NCBI RefSeq assembly: GCF_022968395.1
Contig: NZ_JALJQZ010000010.1
Coordinates: 62,001 to 126,000 of the forward strand
Direction of reading: 5' to 3'
Length of the DNA: 64,000 bases
DNA from: Affinirhizobium lemnae
GTDB taxonomy: Bacteria > Pseudomonadota > Alphaproteobacteria > Rhizobiales > Rhizobiaceae
The translations under genes and the position numbers were made by a program. Shown piece after piece: positions 47,832 to 56,924 of this stretch (its first letter is position 1; every line of letters begins with the position of its first letter). Below the pieces are notes generated by a model. That model was not told the origin of the DNA, searched no databases, and was given only the letters and a program-made list of their open reading frames with translations.

Positions 47832-48610
47832 CGTGATTCTGACCTATAAGAACTTGGACCTAGGGCCAGAAAAGAGTTCCATGACATCGCAGTGACATAA
47901 ATAATCTTTTATTTACAATAGTTTATCGGAGGATCCTGTCAGGTCTATCGCGATCGGCCAGGGAAACTCGAGAGTCAGTGAGTCAAGCATTTTTTTATTT
48001 TTTTGCCCTTTTTCGCCATGTGTCTCTATGCCATTTTCGAATCCCATTGATTCGTTTGAGATTCTGGCTCAAAGCCCGCTGTCCGAGTCAAATTAGGTGC
48101 TCTGAGTCAACGCACCTGGCTTAATTTTATGTAAAATTCGTCGTTGATTCCCCCCCCTGATCCTGCCTTAATGCATTTCAACAAGCGGCACGGGGAACCC
48201 TCCAGAAAATCGACGCAGAGAACTCGGCGCAGCCGAGAACTTCAGGTTTTCGCCTCTTGTCCGGGCTGTGACTGCAGCGCGGTTCTTCAAAAAGCTTGAG
48301 CGTGTTCAGCGGTGCCTCTCCGGCTCCGGGGTTTCTCGTTCGTGCCGAATGGTTGGGCGTCGCCTTCGGATTGAAGTGTAGGCCTTATTTCATCGACGAG
48401 GGTGAAATCGGGTTTCTTGGGGCGCACGAGGCGAACCAGCAGCCGGGTAGCCGGCGTCGTGCGACGGGTCGCGCGGCACATGCAACCAAGGCGGATGTTT
48501 CCGGTTCTGACGAGGAGGACCGGGTGCGGAGGCCGAACAAGAATTTGTCCTGGCGGGTGGGTATGGCACCCTTCGGCGGGAAACTCATAAGAAGGCGGCA
48601 AGGAATGCAT
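47832..48610 (+). promoter_or_regulatory. dnaA upstream region with a cluster of eight GANTC sites
   Basis: About 780 bp without a supported gene, AT-rich from 47880 to 48160. Eight GANTC sites lie at 47972, 47980, 48039, 48049, 48060, 48085, 48104 and 48146 (first bases). GANTC is the CcrM methylation target in alphaproteobacteria, and dnaA is methylation-regulated in Caulobacter. A perfect 16-bp palindrome AATTTTATGTAAAATT is at 48123-48138, and TTATTTACA at 47909-47917 is a near-consensus DnaA box. A weak promoter candidate is TTGCCC (48003) 18 bp ahead of TATGCC (48027). Confidence 0.65.
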
Positions 48611-50185
48611 ATGAACACCGTATCGACCCGGACTTTGGAGAGTGGCAACCTGGTGTCCGAGGCGTTCGAAAGCGTTCAGTCCCAGGCGGCAGGGGAAAAG
48701 TCTGAAATGAAGCATGATGCTCTGTTCGAACGGTTTAGTGCCCGTTTGAAGGCGCAGGTCGGCCAGGATGTTTATGCCAGTTGGTTCGGCCGCTTGAAAC
48801 TGCATTCCATCTCCAGGAGTGTCGTCCGTTTGAGCGTGCCGACGACCTTTCTGAAATCCTGGATCAACAACCGCTATCTGGATCTCATCACCTCGATCTT
48901 CCAGGCCGAGGACTCCGAGATCCTTAAGGTCGAGATCTTGGTTCGTACGGCCAGCCGTGCAGTTCGTCCGTCAGGCGAAGAGCGCGCAGCCGTGCCGGAA
49001 ACTGCCGTTACAGCACCGCAGCGCCGTTCCAGCGGTCCGCGCGAAATCGGCCAAATCGCGGCCTTTCCGGCGCAGTCCCAGCCAGTGCAGCAGGCCGCAG
49101 CGCCATCGGCTCGCCAGCCTTCTGCGAGCCCGCTGTTTGGCTCGCCGCTCGACAGCCGTTATACCTTCGACACCTTCGTCGAGGGTCCGTCGAACCGGGT
49201 GGCACTGGCCGCTGCCCGCACGATTGCGGAAGCCGGTGCAAGTGCCGTGCGCTTCAATCCGCTGTTCATCCATTCCGGTGTGGGGCTTGGCAAGACACAT
49301 CTGCTGCAGGCCATTGCCAATGCGGCGGTCGGCTCATCGCGCATGCCGCGGGTCGTCTATCTGACCGCCGAATATTTCATGTGGCGTTTTGCAACGGCCA
49401 TTCGCGACAACGACGCGCTGACACTAAAGGAGTCGCTGCGCAACATTGACCTTCTCATCATCGATGACATGCAGTTCCTGCAGGGCAAGATGATCCAGAA
49501 CGAATTCTGTCACCTTCTGAACATGCTGTTGGACAGCGCAAAGCAGGTTGTCGTGGCTGCCGACCGTGCGCCTTGGGAACTTGAGTCTCTCGATCCACGC
49601 GTTCGTTCGCGGCTCCAGGGCGGTGTCGCCATCGAGATGGAAACACCTGATTACGAAATGCGCTTCGAGATGCTGAAGCGCCGTCTGGAAATGGCGCGTC
49701 AGGATGATCAGGCGCTCGATATCCCGGACGAGATCCTTAGCCACGTTGCGCGCAATGTTGCCAATTCGGGTCGTGAACTGGAAGGTGCGTTCAACCAGCT
49801 GATCTTCCGGCGCTCATTTGAGCCTGAGCTATCCATCGAGCGTGTCGATGAGCTTCTTGCTCATCTCGTCGGTGCAGGCGAGGCCAAGCGGGTTAGAATC
49901 GAGGATATTCAGCGGATCGTGGCGCGCCACTACAATGTATCGCGTCAGGAGCTTGTGTCGAACCGCCGTACGCGTGTCATAGTGAAGCCCCGCCAGATCG
50001 CCATGTATCTGTCGAAAACACTGACGCCAAGATCATTCCCTGAAATCGGCCGCCGCTTTGGTGGGCGTGATCATACTACCGTTCTTCATGCGGTGCGAAA
50101 GATTGAGGAGCTGATCTCCGGTGATACCAAGCTCAGTCACGAGATCGAACTGCTCAAGCGCCTGATCAACGAAAACAACGCCTGA
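48611..50185 (+). CDS. dnaA: Chromosomal replication initiator protein DnaA
   Basis: DnaA-ATP binds and opens the replication origin and regulates genes. The 524 residues have domain I ([20 protein letters not shown]), a Gln/Ala/Pro-rich linker (about 100-165), the AAA+ domain with Walker [19 protein letters not shown] and Walker [13 protein letters not shown], and domain IV with [20 protein letters not shown] and [17 protein letters not shown] chose the ATG read as [10 protein letters not shown], since AAGGA lies 6 nt upstream; an ATG two codons earlier overlaps that site. The frame stays open to a TTG at 48296, which looks fortuitous. Confidence 0.95.
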   Translation: MNTVSTRTLESGNLVSEAFESVQSQAAGEKSEMKHDALFERFSARLKAQVGQDVYASWFGRLKLHSISRSVVRLSVPTTFLKSWINNRYLDLITSIFQAEDSEILKVEILVRTASRAVRPSGEERAAVPETAVTAPQRRSSGPREIGQIAAFPAQSQPVQQAAAPSARQPSASPLFGSPLDSRYTFDTFVEGPSNRVALAAARTIAEAGASAVRFNPLFIHSGVGLGKTHLLQAIANAAVGSSRMPRVVYLTAEYFMWRFATAIRDNDALTLKESLRNIDLLIIDDMQFLQGKMIQNEFCHLLNMLLDSAKQVVVAADRAPWELESLDPRVRSRLQGGVAIEMETPDYEMRFEMLKRRLEMARQDDQALDIPDEILSHVARNVANSGRELEGAFNQLIFRRSFEPELSIERVDELLAHLVGAGEAKRVRIEDIQRIVARHYNVSRQELVSNRRTRVIVKPRQIAMYLSKTLTPRSFPEIGRRFGGRDHTTVLHAVRKIEELISGDTKLSHEIELLKRLINENNA

Positions 50186-50199
50186 TGAAACGCGGTGGC

Positions 50200-50817
50200 A
50201 TGAGTACTGACGCTGATGCCACCCGATCCTTTTACAGCCGTCGTGCGGCAAGCTATGCCGCAGACACAGGTGATTATTCTGTCTCGTAACATCTGACGCG
50301 CTTCAGCGCTATCCTGGCGCAAAATGCGCGGGTGCTTGAGCTTGCTTGCGGCAGCGGCAGCGATAGCGCCTGGATGCTATCAAAAGGCCTTAAGGTTCAC
50401 CCAACCGATTGAATTACCGAGATGGCAGAGCATGCCTCGGCCCGTCTTGGAATTCCCGCTGCTGTCCTCCCCTTCGCTCAGATCAACGCTCCCGACACCT
50501 ATGATGGCGTCTGGGCGAATGCCTGCCTTCTCCATGTCCCGCGACTTGACTTGGCTGATATCCTCCAGCGTATCCAGCGTGCACTTAAGCCGAAGGGTAT
50601 CTTCTACGCCAGCTACAGGGCTGGTCATGCGGAGGGCTTTGATGGGCTTGGCCGCTACTACAATTATCCGGATCAGGATTGGCTGCGCGCGAGCTATGGT
50701 CGCGGCTGGTCTTTGCTGGAGACCATAGCGCAACAGGGTGGCGGTTATGATGGCCTGCCGACGCCTTGGCTCCATGTTTTTGCGCAGAAAGCCGATGGCG
50801 CTGAGGAGATCGTTTAG
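50200..50817 (+). pseudogene. Class I SAM-dependent methyltransferase, two in-frame stops
   Basis: A 205-codon frame that encodes a recognisable small methyltransferase: DADATRSFYSRRAASYAADT, SAM motif RVLELACGSGSDSAWML, then PDTYDGVWANACLLHVPRLD and LKPKGIFYASYRAG. The frame is interrupted by TAA at 50287-50289 (codon 30) and TGA at 50410-50412 (codon 71) but is otherwise in register throughout, so point mutations rather than frameshifts disabled it. It starts 14 bp after dnaA. Substrate unknown. The decay looks recent because the rest still aligns with family motifs. Confidence 0.82.
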
Positions 50818-50862
50818 ATCCGCCGCGCGTGAACGATGATTTCAGGGCTGGGGTCTGCGTTA

Positions 50863-52041
50863 TCAGCAAGCCAGGTCCGCCACCACCGCGTCGAGGATCA
50901 GCATCCCGGCTGGCGTGCACCGTAATCTGGAATTTCCGAGACGCTCTATAAACCCGTGTTCCAGTAAAAATTGCTCGCGCGCCGGATTGGGGAAGCGACC
51001 GGACAATTGCTGCCAGCGGGCAAGATCTACGCCCTCCCGAAGGCGCAAACCCATCAGTAGAAGTTCGTCCGCCTGTTCCTCGCGTTCGAGGATCTCGTGC
51101 TCCACCATGCCATGACCATTGGCTTCTACCTGTTCAAGCCAGCGTTCGGGCATGCGTTCGGTCGCGGTCGCGATCTTTGTGCGGTCACGGCTGATGCGTC
51201 CATGCGCGCCTGGGCCAATACCGGCATAATCGCCATAGCGCCAATAGGTCAGGTTGTGTCGGCTCTCGGCACCTGGCTTTGCGTGGTTTGAAACCTCATA
51301 GGCAGGCATGCCGAAACCTTCGGTGATGGATTGCGTCGCCTCATAGAGTGCCGCAGATTGATCGCCATCCGGTACGATCAGCTTGCCAGCCTTGTGGAGC
51401 CCATAGAAGGCCGTGCCTTCTTCAATGGTCAGTTGGTAGAGGGAAAGGTGATCCACGGCGTAGGATACAGCCTCGTTGAGCTCTCTTTCCCATTCCTCGA
51501 CAGTCTGGTTCGGCCGTGCATAGATGAGGTCGAAGCTCATGCGCGGGAAAATCTCGCGCGCCAGACGTATGGCTTTCAGTGCATCCGCAACATCGTGCAG
51601 GCGCCCGAGGAACTTCAGGTCGCGATCATTCAGCGCCTGAACGCCGAGAGACACACGATTGACACCCGCCGAACGGTAGCCACAGAAACGCTCCGCCTCC
51701 ACGCTCGATGGATTGGCCTCCATTGTTACTTCTATGCCGGCTGGCGTATGCCAGCGTGCCGCGATGCCATCCAGAATGGCTTCAACAGTGGCGGGATCCA
51801 TTAACGATGGCGTGCCGCCCCCCAGAAAGATGCTGGTCACGGTTCGCGGGCCTGTCAGGCTTCGCATCGTGTCCATTTCCTTCAGGAAGGCTTGTGTAAA
51901 CCGCTGCTGATCAACAGGCGTGTGACGAACATGGCTGTTGAAGTCGCAATAGGGGCACTTGGCCGCGCAAAATGGCCAATGGACATAAAGACCAAAGCCC
52001 GGTTCGCCGGTATCAGGCAGGAGAGGGGCGTCGGTCAGCAA
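50863..52041 (-). CDS. hemW: HemW-like radical SAM protein (heme chaperone family)
   Basis: HemW proteins resemble coproporphyrinogen III dehydrogenase but are thought to bind and deliver heme. The protein (392 residues from the TTG chosen) has FGLYVHWPFCAAKCPYCDFN with the radical-SAM Cys triad, SIFLGGGTPSLMDP, VSLGVQALND, and DLIYARPNQTVEEW. An ATG 25 codons upstream would overlap rdgB by 71 bp; the TTG lies just after the rdgB stop and is more economical, but this is not certain. Last gene of rph-rdgB-hemW. Confidence 0.9.
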   Translation of the reverse strand: MLTDAPLLPDTGEPGFGLYVHWPFCAAKCPYCDFNSHVRHTPVDQQRFTQAFLKEMDTMRSLTGPRTVTSIFLGGGTPSLMDPATVEAILDGIAARWHTPAGIEVTMEANPSSVEAERFCGYRSAGVNRVSLGVQALNDRDLKFLGRLHDVADALKAIRLAREIFPRMSFDLIYARPNQTVEEWERELNEAVSYAVDHLSLYQLTIEEGTAFYGLHKAGKLIVPDGDQSAALYEATQSITEGFGMPAYEVSNHAKPGAESRHNLTYWRYGDYAGIGPGAHGRISRDRTKIATATERMPERWLEQVEANGHGMVEHEILEREEQADELLLMGLRLREGVDLARWQQLSGRFPNPAREQFLLEHGFIERLGNSRLRCTPAGMLILDAVVADLAC

Positions 52042-52045
52042 AGGC

Positions 52046-52690
52046 TTATACGTCCAGGCAGGTTTCGACAAAAATCTTGAAGGCGCGGGCGCGGTGCGAC
52101 AGGGCCTGCGCATCACCGGGCTTCCAGCCGTGTTTCTCTTCCGCGCTCATTTCGCCGAAGGTGGTGGAATAGCCGGAAGGCTGAAAGATCGGATCGTAGC
52201 CAAAGCCCTGCGTGCCGCGTGGAGCAGGTGCAATCACGCCTTCCACTTCGCCACGGAAGAGCTCTGTATGTCCGTCCGGCCATGCGAGGCAAAGAACGCT
52301 GACGAACCGCGCCGTACGCTGTTGCGCGGTCGTGGCGCCACGCTCCTGCAGTACATCCTCCACCTTGCGCATGGCCATGGCGAAATCGCGCGTTCCATCG
52401 GGGGTCTCCGCCCAGTTGGCTGTATAAACGCCCGGCGCTCCGTCCAGAGCGTCAATCACCAGACCGGAATCGTCAGAGAGCGCAGGCAATCCGGCAGCCT
52501 TGGCAGAGGCCAAAGCCTTGATCGTCGCATTCTCTTCAAACGTCGTCCCGGTTTCATCCGGCTCGATAAAATTGAGTTCTGCTGCAGACTTTGCGGCGAA
52601 GCCGAAAGGGCCGATCAGATCCGCAATCTCGCGGATCTTTCCGGAATTGTGGCTGGCAACGACAATGGTGCGGGTGTCGAGTTTACGCAT
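52046..52690 (-). CDS. rdgB: XTP/dITP diphosphatase (non-canonical purine NTP pyrophosphatase)
   Basis: RdgB hydrolyses dITP, ITP and XTP, preventing damaged purines entering DNA. The 214 residues show [54 protein letters not shown] and [15 protein letters not shown], all family motifs. It follows rph by 14 bp and directly precedes hemW; this trio is common in alphaproteobacteria. Confidence 0.95.
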   Translation of the reverse strand: MRKLDTRTIVVASHNSGKIREIADLIGPFGFAAKSAAELNFIEPDETGTTFEENATIKALASAKAAGLPALSDDSGLVIDALDGAPGVYTANWAETPDGTRDFAMAMRKVEDVLQERGATTAQQRTARFVSVLCLAWPDGHTELFRGEVEGVIAPAPRGTQGFGYDPIFQPSGYSTTFGEMSAEEKHGWKPGDAQALSHRARAFKIFVETCLDV

Positions 52691-52704
52691 CGGTCTGACC
52701 TCGC

Positions 52705-53421
52705 TCAGGCAATGGCCTGCTTCTGAAGCGCAACCAGTTCGGCAGTGCCCGCAGCGGCCAGATCGAGCAGACCCAGCAGTTCGTCGCGCGTAAACGGCTT
52801 GCCTTCTGCGGTGCCTTGCACCTCTACGATTCCACCGGAACCGGTCATGACGAAATTCGCATCGGTCTCAGCAGCCGAATCCTCGATATAGTCCAGGTCG
52901 ATGACCGATTGTCCCGCGAAGATGCCGCAGGAGATCGCTGCAACGTGGTCCTTGAGGACGCGCTCCAGCTTGATCATGTTGCGAGCCTCCATCCACTTCA
53001 GGCAATCGTGCAGCGCAATCCAGCCGCCGGTGATGGCTGCCGTGCGGGTGCCGCCATCAGCCTGGATGACATCGCAGTCCACCGTGATCTGCTTTTCGCC
53101 GAGCGCTTCCAAATCGATGACGGCCCGCAGAGAGCGGCCGATCAATCTCTGGATTTCCTGGGTGCGTCCACCCTGCTTTCCGGCGGCCGCCTCGCGCTTC
53201 ATGCGGTCACCCGTAGCACGGGGCAGCATTCCATATTCAGCCGTTACCCAGCCTTTGCCGGAGTTGCGAAGCCACGGCGGCGTCTTTTCTTCGAGGCTTG
53301 CGGTGCACAGAACATGCGTATCGCCAAACTTGACTAGGCATGAGCCTTCGGCATGCTTGGACACATTGCGTTCAAAGCTGACCTTGCGCATCTGGTCGGT
53401 TTTTCTGCCTGAGGGCCGCAT
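52705..53421 (-). CDS. rph: Ribonuclease PH
   Basis: RNase PH trims tRNA 3' ends by phosphorolysis. The 238 residues have the family start [20 protein letters not shown], the phosphate-site [40 protein letters not shown] and [20 protein letters not shown]. Full length. Divergent from hrcA across 176 bp. Confidence 0.96.
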   Translation of the reverse strand: MRPSGRKTDQMRKVSFERNVSKHAEGSCLVKFGDTHVLCTASLEEKTPPWLRNSGKGWVTAEYGMLPRATGDRMKREAAAGKQGGRTQEIQRLIGRSLRAVIDLEALGEKQITVDCDVIQADGGTRTAAITGGWIALHDCLKWMEARNMIKLERVLKDHVAAISCGIFAGQSVIDLDYIEDSAAETDANFVMTGSGGIVEVQGTAEGKPFTRDELLGLLDLAAAGTAELVALQKQAIA

Positions 53422-53531
53422 CGTTCTCTCCTGAAGTTCTCAAGACGCCTCTTAGAACTCCGGGCGAGGCTTTGCAAAGGAAAACCCATGAAAGATTAGC
53501 ATTCTTGCGGTTAGTAGCTGTCAAAAACCCT

Positions 53532-53559
53532 TTGGCGATCGCCGGATCCGCATTATATT
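53532..53559 (+). promoter_or_regulatory. Candidate promoter for hrcA
   Basis: TTGGCG at 53532-53537 and TATATT at 53554-53559, spaced 16 bp, about 40 bp before the hrcA ATG. Fair match to a housekeeping sigma promoter. No CIRCE operator is seen here. Confidence 0.4.
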
Positions 53560-53597
53560 CGCTTCAATATAGTCAACAGCCAGGTGAAGTGCGACAG

Positions 53598-54692
53598 ATG
53601 GATCTTCAGCCAACGCGGGGCAGGGACACCACATCGGTGCTTGACGAGCGATCGCGCGAGATCTTCCGGCGTATCGTCGAAAGCTATCTGGAAACGGGCG
53701 AGCCGCTCGGCTCGCGCAATCTCGCGCGCCTTTTGCCGATCTCCCTCTCTCCGGCCTCCGTCCGCAACGTAATGAGCGACCTCGAGGAACTGGGGCTCAT
53801 CTACGCGCCACACATCAGTGCCGGTCGCTTGCCGACGCAGATCGGCCTTCGCTTCTTTGTTGATGCCTTCATGCAAGTTGGCGATCTTTCCGTTGAAGAG
53901 CGCGCCAGTATCGAGCGTCAAATCCGTGCCAGTGACCGTGATCAGCCGATGGAAAGCCTTATGACGGAAGCATCGCTGATGCTCTCGGGTGTTTCGCGTG
54001 GCGCAGGAATCGTGATTACGGCAAAAAGCGACCCCGTACTGAAACATGTCGAGTTCATTCGTCTTGAGCCGACGAAGGCACTGGCTATTCTCGTTGGCGA
54101 TCACAACCAAGTGGAAAATCGCATTATCGATTTACCGGCCGGTGTCACCTCCTCGCAGTTGACAGAGGCTGCCAATTTCCTCAACGCCCATCTAAGCGGC
54201 CAGACTCTGCCGGAATTGCGCGGTCAGCTTCGCACTCTAAAGGAGCGCGTCCAGATTGAACTTGATACGCTGTCGCGCGATCTGGTAGAAAGGGGTCTGG
54301 CTGTCTGGGCAGGTGATACCGAGGAAGGAAAGCCTTCGCGTCTCATTGTGCGCGGTCGTGCCAACCTGCTGGAGGGCTTGGCTGGCGCGGAAGATCTGGA
54401 CCGTCTGCGTATGCTTTTCGATGATCTCGAAAAGAAGGACAGTCTTCTGGAGATCCTGGATCTGGCGGAGAGTGGCCCCGGTGTCCGAATTTTCATCGGC
54501 TCGGAAAATAAGCTGTTCTCCCTCTCTGGTTCCTCTCTGGTCGTTGCCCCCTATCGCGACGAGGAGGATCGCATCGTGGGTGCAGTGGGCGTGATTGGTC
54601 CAACCCGGCTGAACTATTCGCGCATCGTGCCGATGGTGGACTATACGGCGCAACTGCTGACGCGTCTCAGCCGAAACCCTCGCGCGCAGTAA
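53598..54692 (+). CDS. hrcA: Heat-inducible transcription repressor HrcA
   Basis: HrcA represses chaperone genes by binding CIRCE operators and is kept active by GroEL. The 364 residues have the winged-helix N-terminus ([36 protein letters not shown]) and the C-terminal dimer domain ([12 protein letters not shown]...[17 protein letters not shown]). The ATG read as [10 protein letters not shown] is preferred, 42 codons into the open frame. No CIRCE lies upstream of it or grpE, so its targets (likely groESL) are elsewhere. Confidence 0.94.
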   Translation: MDLQPTRGRDTTSVLDERSREIFRRIVESYLETGEPLGSRNLARLLPISLSPASVRNVMSDLEELGLIYAPHISAGRLPTQIGLRFFVDAFMQVGDLSVEERASIERQIRASDRDQPMESLMTEASLMLSGVSRGAGIVITAKSDPVLKHVEFIRLEPTKALAILVGDHNQVENRIIDLPAGVTSSQLTEAANFLNAHLSGQTLPELRGQLRTLKERVQIELDTLSRDLVERGLAVWAGDTEEGKPSRLIVRGRANLLEGLAGAEDLDRLRMLFDDLEKKDSLLEILDLAESGPGVRIFIGSENKLFSLSGSSLVVAPYRDEEDRIVGAVGVIGPTRLNYSRIVPMVDYTAQLLTRLSRNPRAQ

Positions 54693-54698
54693 ATCCGT

Positions 54699-54749
54699 CC
54701 CGATATGTATCGAAGCCTTGATTTTTCGGGCTTGAACCTCGATATCGGG
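54699..54749 (+). other. Inverted repeat between hrcA and grpE
   Basis: CCCGATAT (54699-54706) and ATATCGGG (54742-54749) are perfect reverse complements, with a smaller nested pair (AAGCC/GGGCTT). It lies in the 91-bp gap between the two genes and could be an RNA structure or attenuator. It does not resemble CIRCE. Confidence 0.5.
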
Positions 54750-54783
54750 CTCACTTTCAGACAAACCTTTGACGGAGTACGTC

Positions 54784-55425
54784 ATGACCGACGAGACGAA
54801 AAACCACGGACCTGACGCGGACGAGAATCAGGATGCCGCAGCAACTGCTGCCGCTGCTTCAGCTTTTGCGGAAAATGATTCGGAAGCTCCTGGTGAGCAG
54901 CAGCCGGACCCTTTGGAAACGCTTCGGGCGGAGAACAATGAGATCCGCGACCGTTTCCTGCGCCTCGCAGCAGAGATGGACAATCTTCGCCGCCGCACCG
55001 AGCGCGATGTGAAGGACGCCAAGTCCTACGCCGTAACCGCATTCGCGCGTGACATGCTGGCCGTCTCTGACAATTTGCGACGGGCGTTGGACTCAATCCC
55101 TGCCGAAACGCGCGAAGCGGGTGATGCTGGTCTCAAGGCCTTGATCGAAGGTGTCGATATGACAGAGCGCGCAATGCTGTCGGCACTTGAGCGCCACGGT
55201 GTGCGCAAGATTGATGCCGAAGGTCAAAAATTCGACCCGAACTTCCATCAGGCTATGTTTGAAGTGCCCAACCCGGCTGTTCCCAACAATACGGTCGTGC
55301 AGGTCGTACAGGCGGGCTATGTTATCGGCGAGCGCGTCCTGCGCCCTGCCATGGTGGGTGTTGCAAAGGGCGGTCCGAAGGTTGAAGCATCTACCGCTGC
55401 CGAAACAACTGCTGACAAGGTGTAA
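54784..55425 (+). CDS. grpE: Nucleotide exchange factor GrpE
   Basis: GrpE releases ADP from DnaK in the Hsp70 cycle. The 213 residues have an acidic, disordered N-terminus (about 1-45), a long coiled coil ([40 protein letters not shown]) and the C-terminal beta domain ([34 protein letters not shown]). The ATG read as [10 protein letters not shown] is chosen over a TTG five codons upstream. Second gene after hrcA, the arrangement known from Agrobacterium. Confidence 0.95.
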   Translation: MTDETKNHGPDADENQDAAATAAAASAFAENDSEAPGEQQPDPLETLRAENNEIRDRFLRLAAEMDNLRRRTERDVKDAKSYAVTAFARDMLAVSDNLRRALDSIPAETREAGDAGLKALIEGVDMTERAMLSALERHGVRKIDAEGQKFDPNFHQAMFEVPNPAVPNNTVVQVVQAGYVIGERVLRPAMVGVAKGGPKVEASTAAETTADKV

Positions 55426-55454
55426 TGAACGCCGGTATTTTGAGTCAAGGAAAA

Positions 55455-55524
55455 GGGTCTACTTCGAAAGAGGCGGACCTCAGCTTGCTGACAAATCCCA
55501 CTGGTCCCGACTGCCAGAATAGCA
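55455..55524. repeat. Palindromic hairpin plus short repeat block, copy 2
   Basis: 55455-55480 reads GGGTCTAC, TTCGAAAGAG, GCGGACCT, an inverted, partly decayed copy of the hairpin at 21363-21388 (its loop is the reverse complement of that loop). The next block, CAGCTTGCTGACAAATCCC at 55481-55499 onward, matches the reverse complement of 21411-21447. So the same modules flank both 276-bp elements. Confidence 0.7.
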
Positions 55525-55565
55525 TTCACGGAACGTCTCTGAATTAAAAGAAGAACGTATCGGAC

Positions 55566-55841
55566 TTAGAGCGCTTCAGGGCTCAATGGAAACAGTCCTG
55601 TTTGGGAGGGCGGGAGCAGATGCGAGGAGAAGGGCGCGTGTCGTAGCCTCAGCATAGGGCCAAGCCCTGCGACAAAGCAGATGACCCGCCATCTCAAACC
55701 CAGAGGGCCGGATCATTTTCAGCCATTATCTGCGGCTTTTGTCTCGATCGTACCTTGCGGGTATGCCCTTCGCCAAAAGCCTTGATCCTGACTGAAACCG
55801 AGCACGGCAGAACGATTCCATTGAGCCCTGAAACGCTCTAA
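55566..55841 (-). repeat. 276-bp element with terminal inverted repeats, copy 2 (inverted)
   Basis: Same length as 21480-21755 and nearly identical when reverse-complemented, with only about five base differences visible, mostly in the terminal repeats. Ends TTAGAGCGCTTCAGGGCTCA and, on the other strand, TTAGAGCGTTTCAGGGCTCA. No transposase gene. It lies in the grpE-uppP gap. Confidence 0.85.
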
Positions 55842-55866
55842 AGAGACCGAGCTGAAGCCCAAGACA

Positions 55867-55909
55867 GGGTTTGTCAGCAGTCTGCGGGCTGCCACTGGCA
55901 GCCCTTTTC
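55867..55909 (+). terminator. Repeat-block fragment and hairpin after copy 2
   Basis: GGGTTTGTCAG at 55867 recalls the repeat block in copy 1. It is followed by GGGCTGCC, ACT, GGCAGCCC (55886-55904), a perfect 8-bp stem with triloop, then TTTTCT. This could terminate plus-strand transcripts from hrcA-grpE before the convergent uppP. Confidence 0.65.
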
Positions 55910-55957
55910 TTTGGTCGACCTGAAGATGCAAAGGCAGGATTTATGCCTTTGCCAGCA

Positions 55958-56764
55958 TCAGCCAAACACGAGTAGGCCGATAAGGCCGGCGGTGCCCACC
56001 AAAATGCGCCAGTAGGCAAATGGTGCGAAGCCTCGGGTCGATACGAAATCGAGCAGGGATCGCACCACGAAAAGCGCCGTCACGAAGGCGGCTACAAAGC
56101 CGATTGCGATAATTCCCGCATCATCGAAGCTAAGAGCATTCCTGTTCTTGTAGAGATCAAGAACAAACGCACCCAGCATGGTCGGCATGGCGAGAAAGAA
56201 CGAAAACTCCGCAGCAGAACGCTTGTCCGTCCCCATCAGCAATGCGCCGACGATGGTTGCTCCGGAGCGGGAGGTACCTGGTATCATCGCAAGGCACTGG
56301 AAAAGGCCAATCTTGAACGCAAGGCCCGCCGGATATTGCGTGATGTCTGTGTAGCGCGGCCTTAGGCTCATCTTGTCGACTGCCAGAAGGATGAAACCTC
56401 CGACAATCAGCATCACGCAGATCAGCATCGGAGTTTCGAACAGCACGCTCTTGATGAAGTCATGCGCCAGAGCACCGATGATTGCGGCTGGCAGAAACGC
56501 AAGCAGCACTGTCAGTACGAATCGTCGTGCCTGGGTGCTGTGGGGAAGGTCCAAGGCAATCTGAAGCAGCTTCTGGAAATAGACCAGAAGGATGGCGAGG
56601 ATGGCACCCAGCTGGATCAGCACCGCGAAGGTGTTACCGGGCGAGCGAAACCCCATGAAGTGTCCTGCAAGGAGCACGTGGGCTGTGGATGAAACGGGGA
56701 TAAATTCAGTCAGACCTTCGATCAAGCCGAGAACGAGGGCGCCAACGATAGATTGGTCGGCCAT
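55958..56764 (-). CDS. uppP: Undecaprenyl-diphosphatase
   Basis: UppP (BacA) dephosphorylates undecaprenyl pyrophosphate at the membrane, recycling the lipid carrier for peptidoglycan and polysaccharides. The 268 residues are strongly hydrophobic, with the family motifs [20 protein letters not shown] and [18 protein letters not shown]. Convergent with the hrcA-grpE unit, divergent from the GST gene. Confidence 0.95.
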   Translation of the reverse strand: MADQSIVGALVLGLIEGLTEFIPVSSTAHVLLAGHFMGFRSPGNTFAVLIQLGAILAILLVYFQKLLQIALDLPHSTQARRFVLTVLLAFLPAAIIGALAHDFIKSVLFETPMLICVMLIVGGFILLAVDKMSLRPRYTDITQYPAGLAFKIGLFQCLAMIPGTSRSGATIVGALLMGTDKRSAAEFSFFLAMPTMLGAFVLDLYKNRNALSFDDAGIIAIGFVAAFVTALFVVRSLLDFVSTRGFAPFAYWRILVGTAGLIGLLVFG

Positions 56765-56924
56765 TCTTGATCCTTTATTAACGGTGATGGGACCTATAGT
56801 GGGAACGGAATCTGCAACCTCACCCTAACAATTGGGCTTGGCCGCCTTATGTCAGCCACATTCCGGCTTTGGTGATCGCGACCGACTCAACGCTTATAAC
56901 AGCAAACTTCAATTTCGAGTATCG

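Noticed and set aside
47832-48610. Replication origin next to dnaA
   Set aside because: Only one near-match DnaA box is seen, and in Rhizobiaceae oriC is known to lie near hemE rather than at dnaA. The AT-rich stretch is better explained as the dnaA control region.
48296-48610. TTG at 48296 as the dnaA start (629-residue DnaA)
   Set aside because: The extra residues do not resemble any DnaA domain, and a proper ribosome-binding site is present for the ATG at 48611.
50410-50412. TGA in the methyltransferase read as selenocysteine or readthrough
   Set aside because: There is also an upstream TAA in the same frame, no selenocysteine hairpin was seen, and class I methyltransferases do not use selenocysteine.
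53422-54783. CIRCE operator for HrcA
   Set aside because: Searched for TTAGCACTC...GAGTGCTAA around hrcA and grpE by eye; not present.
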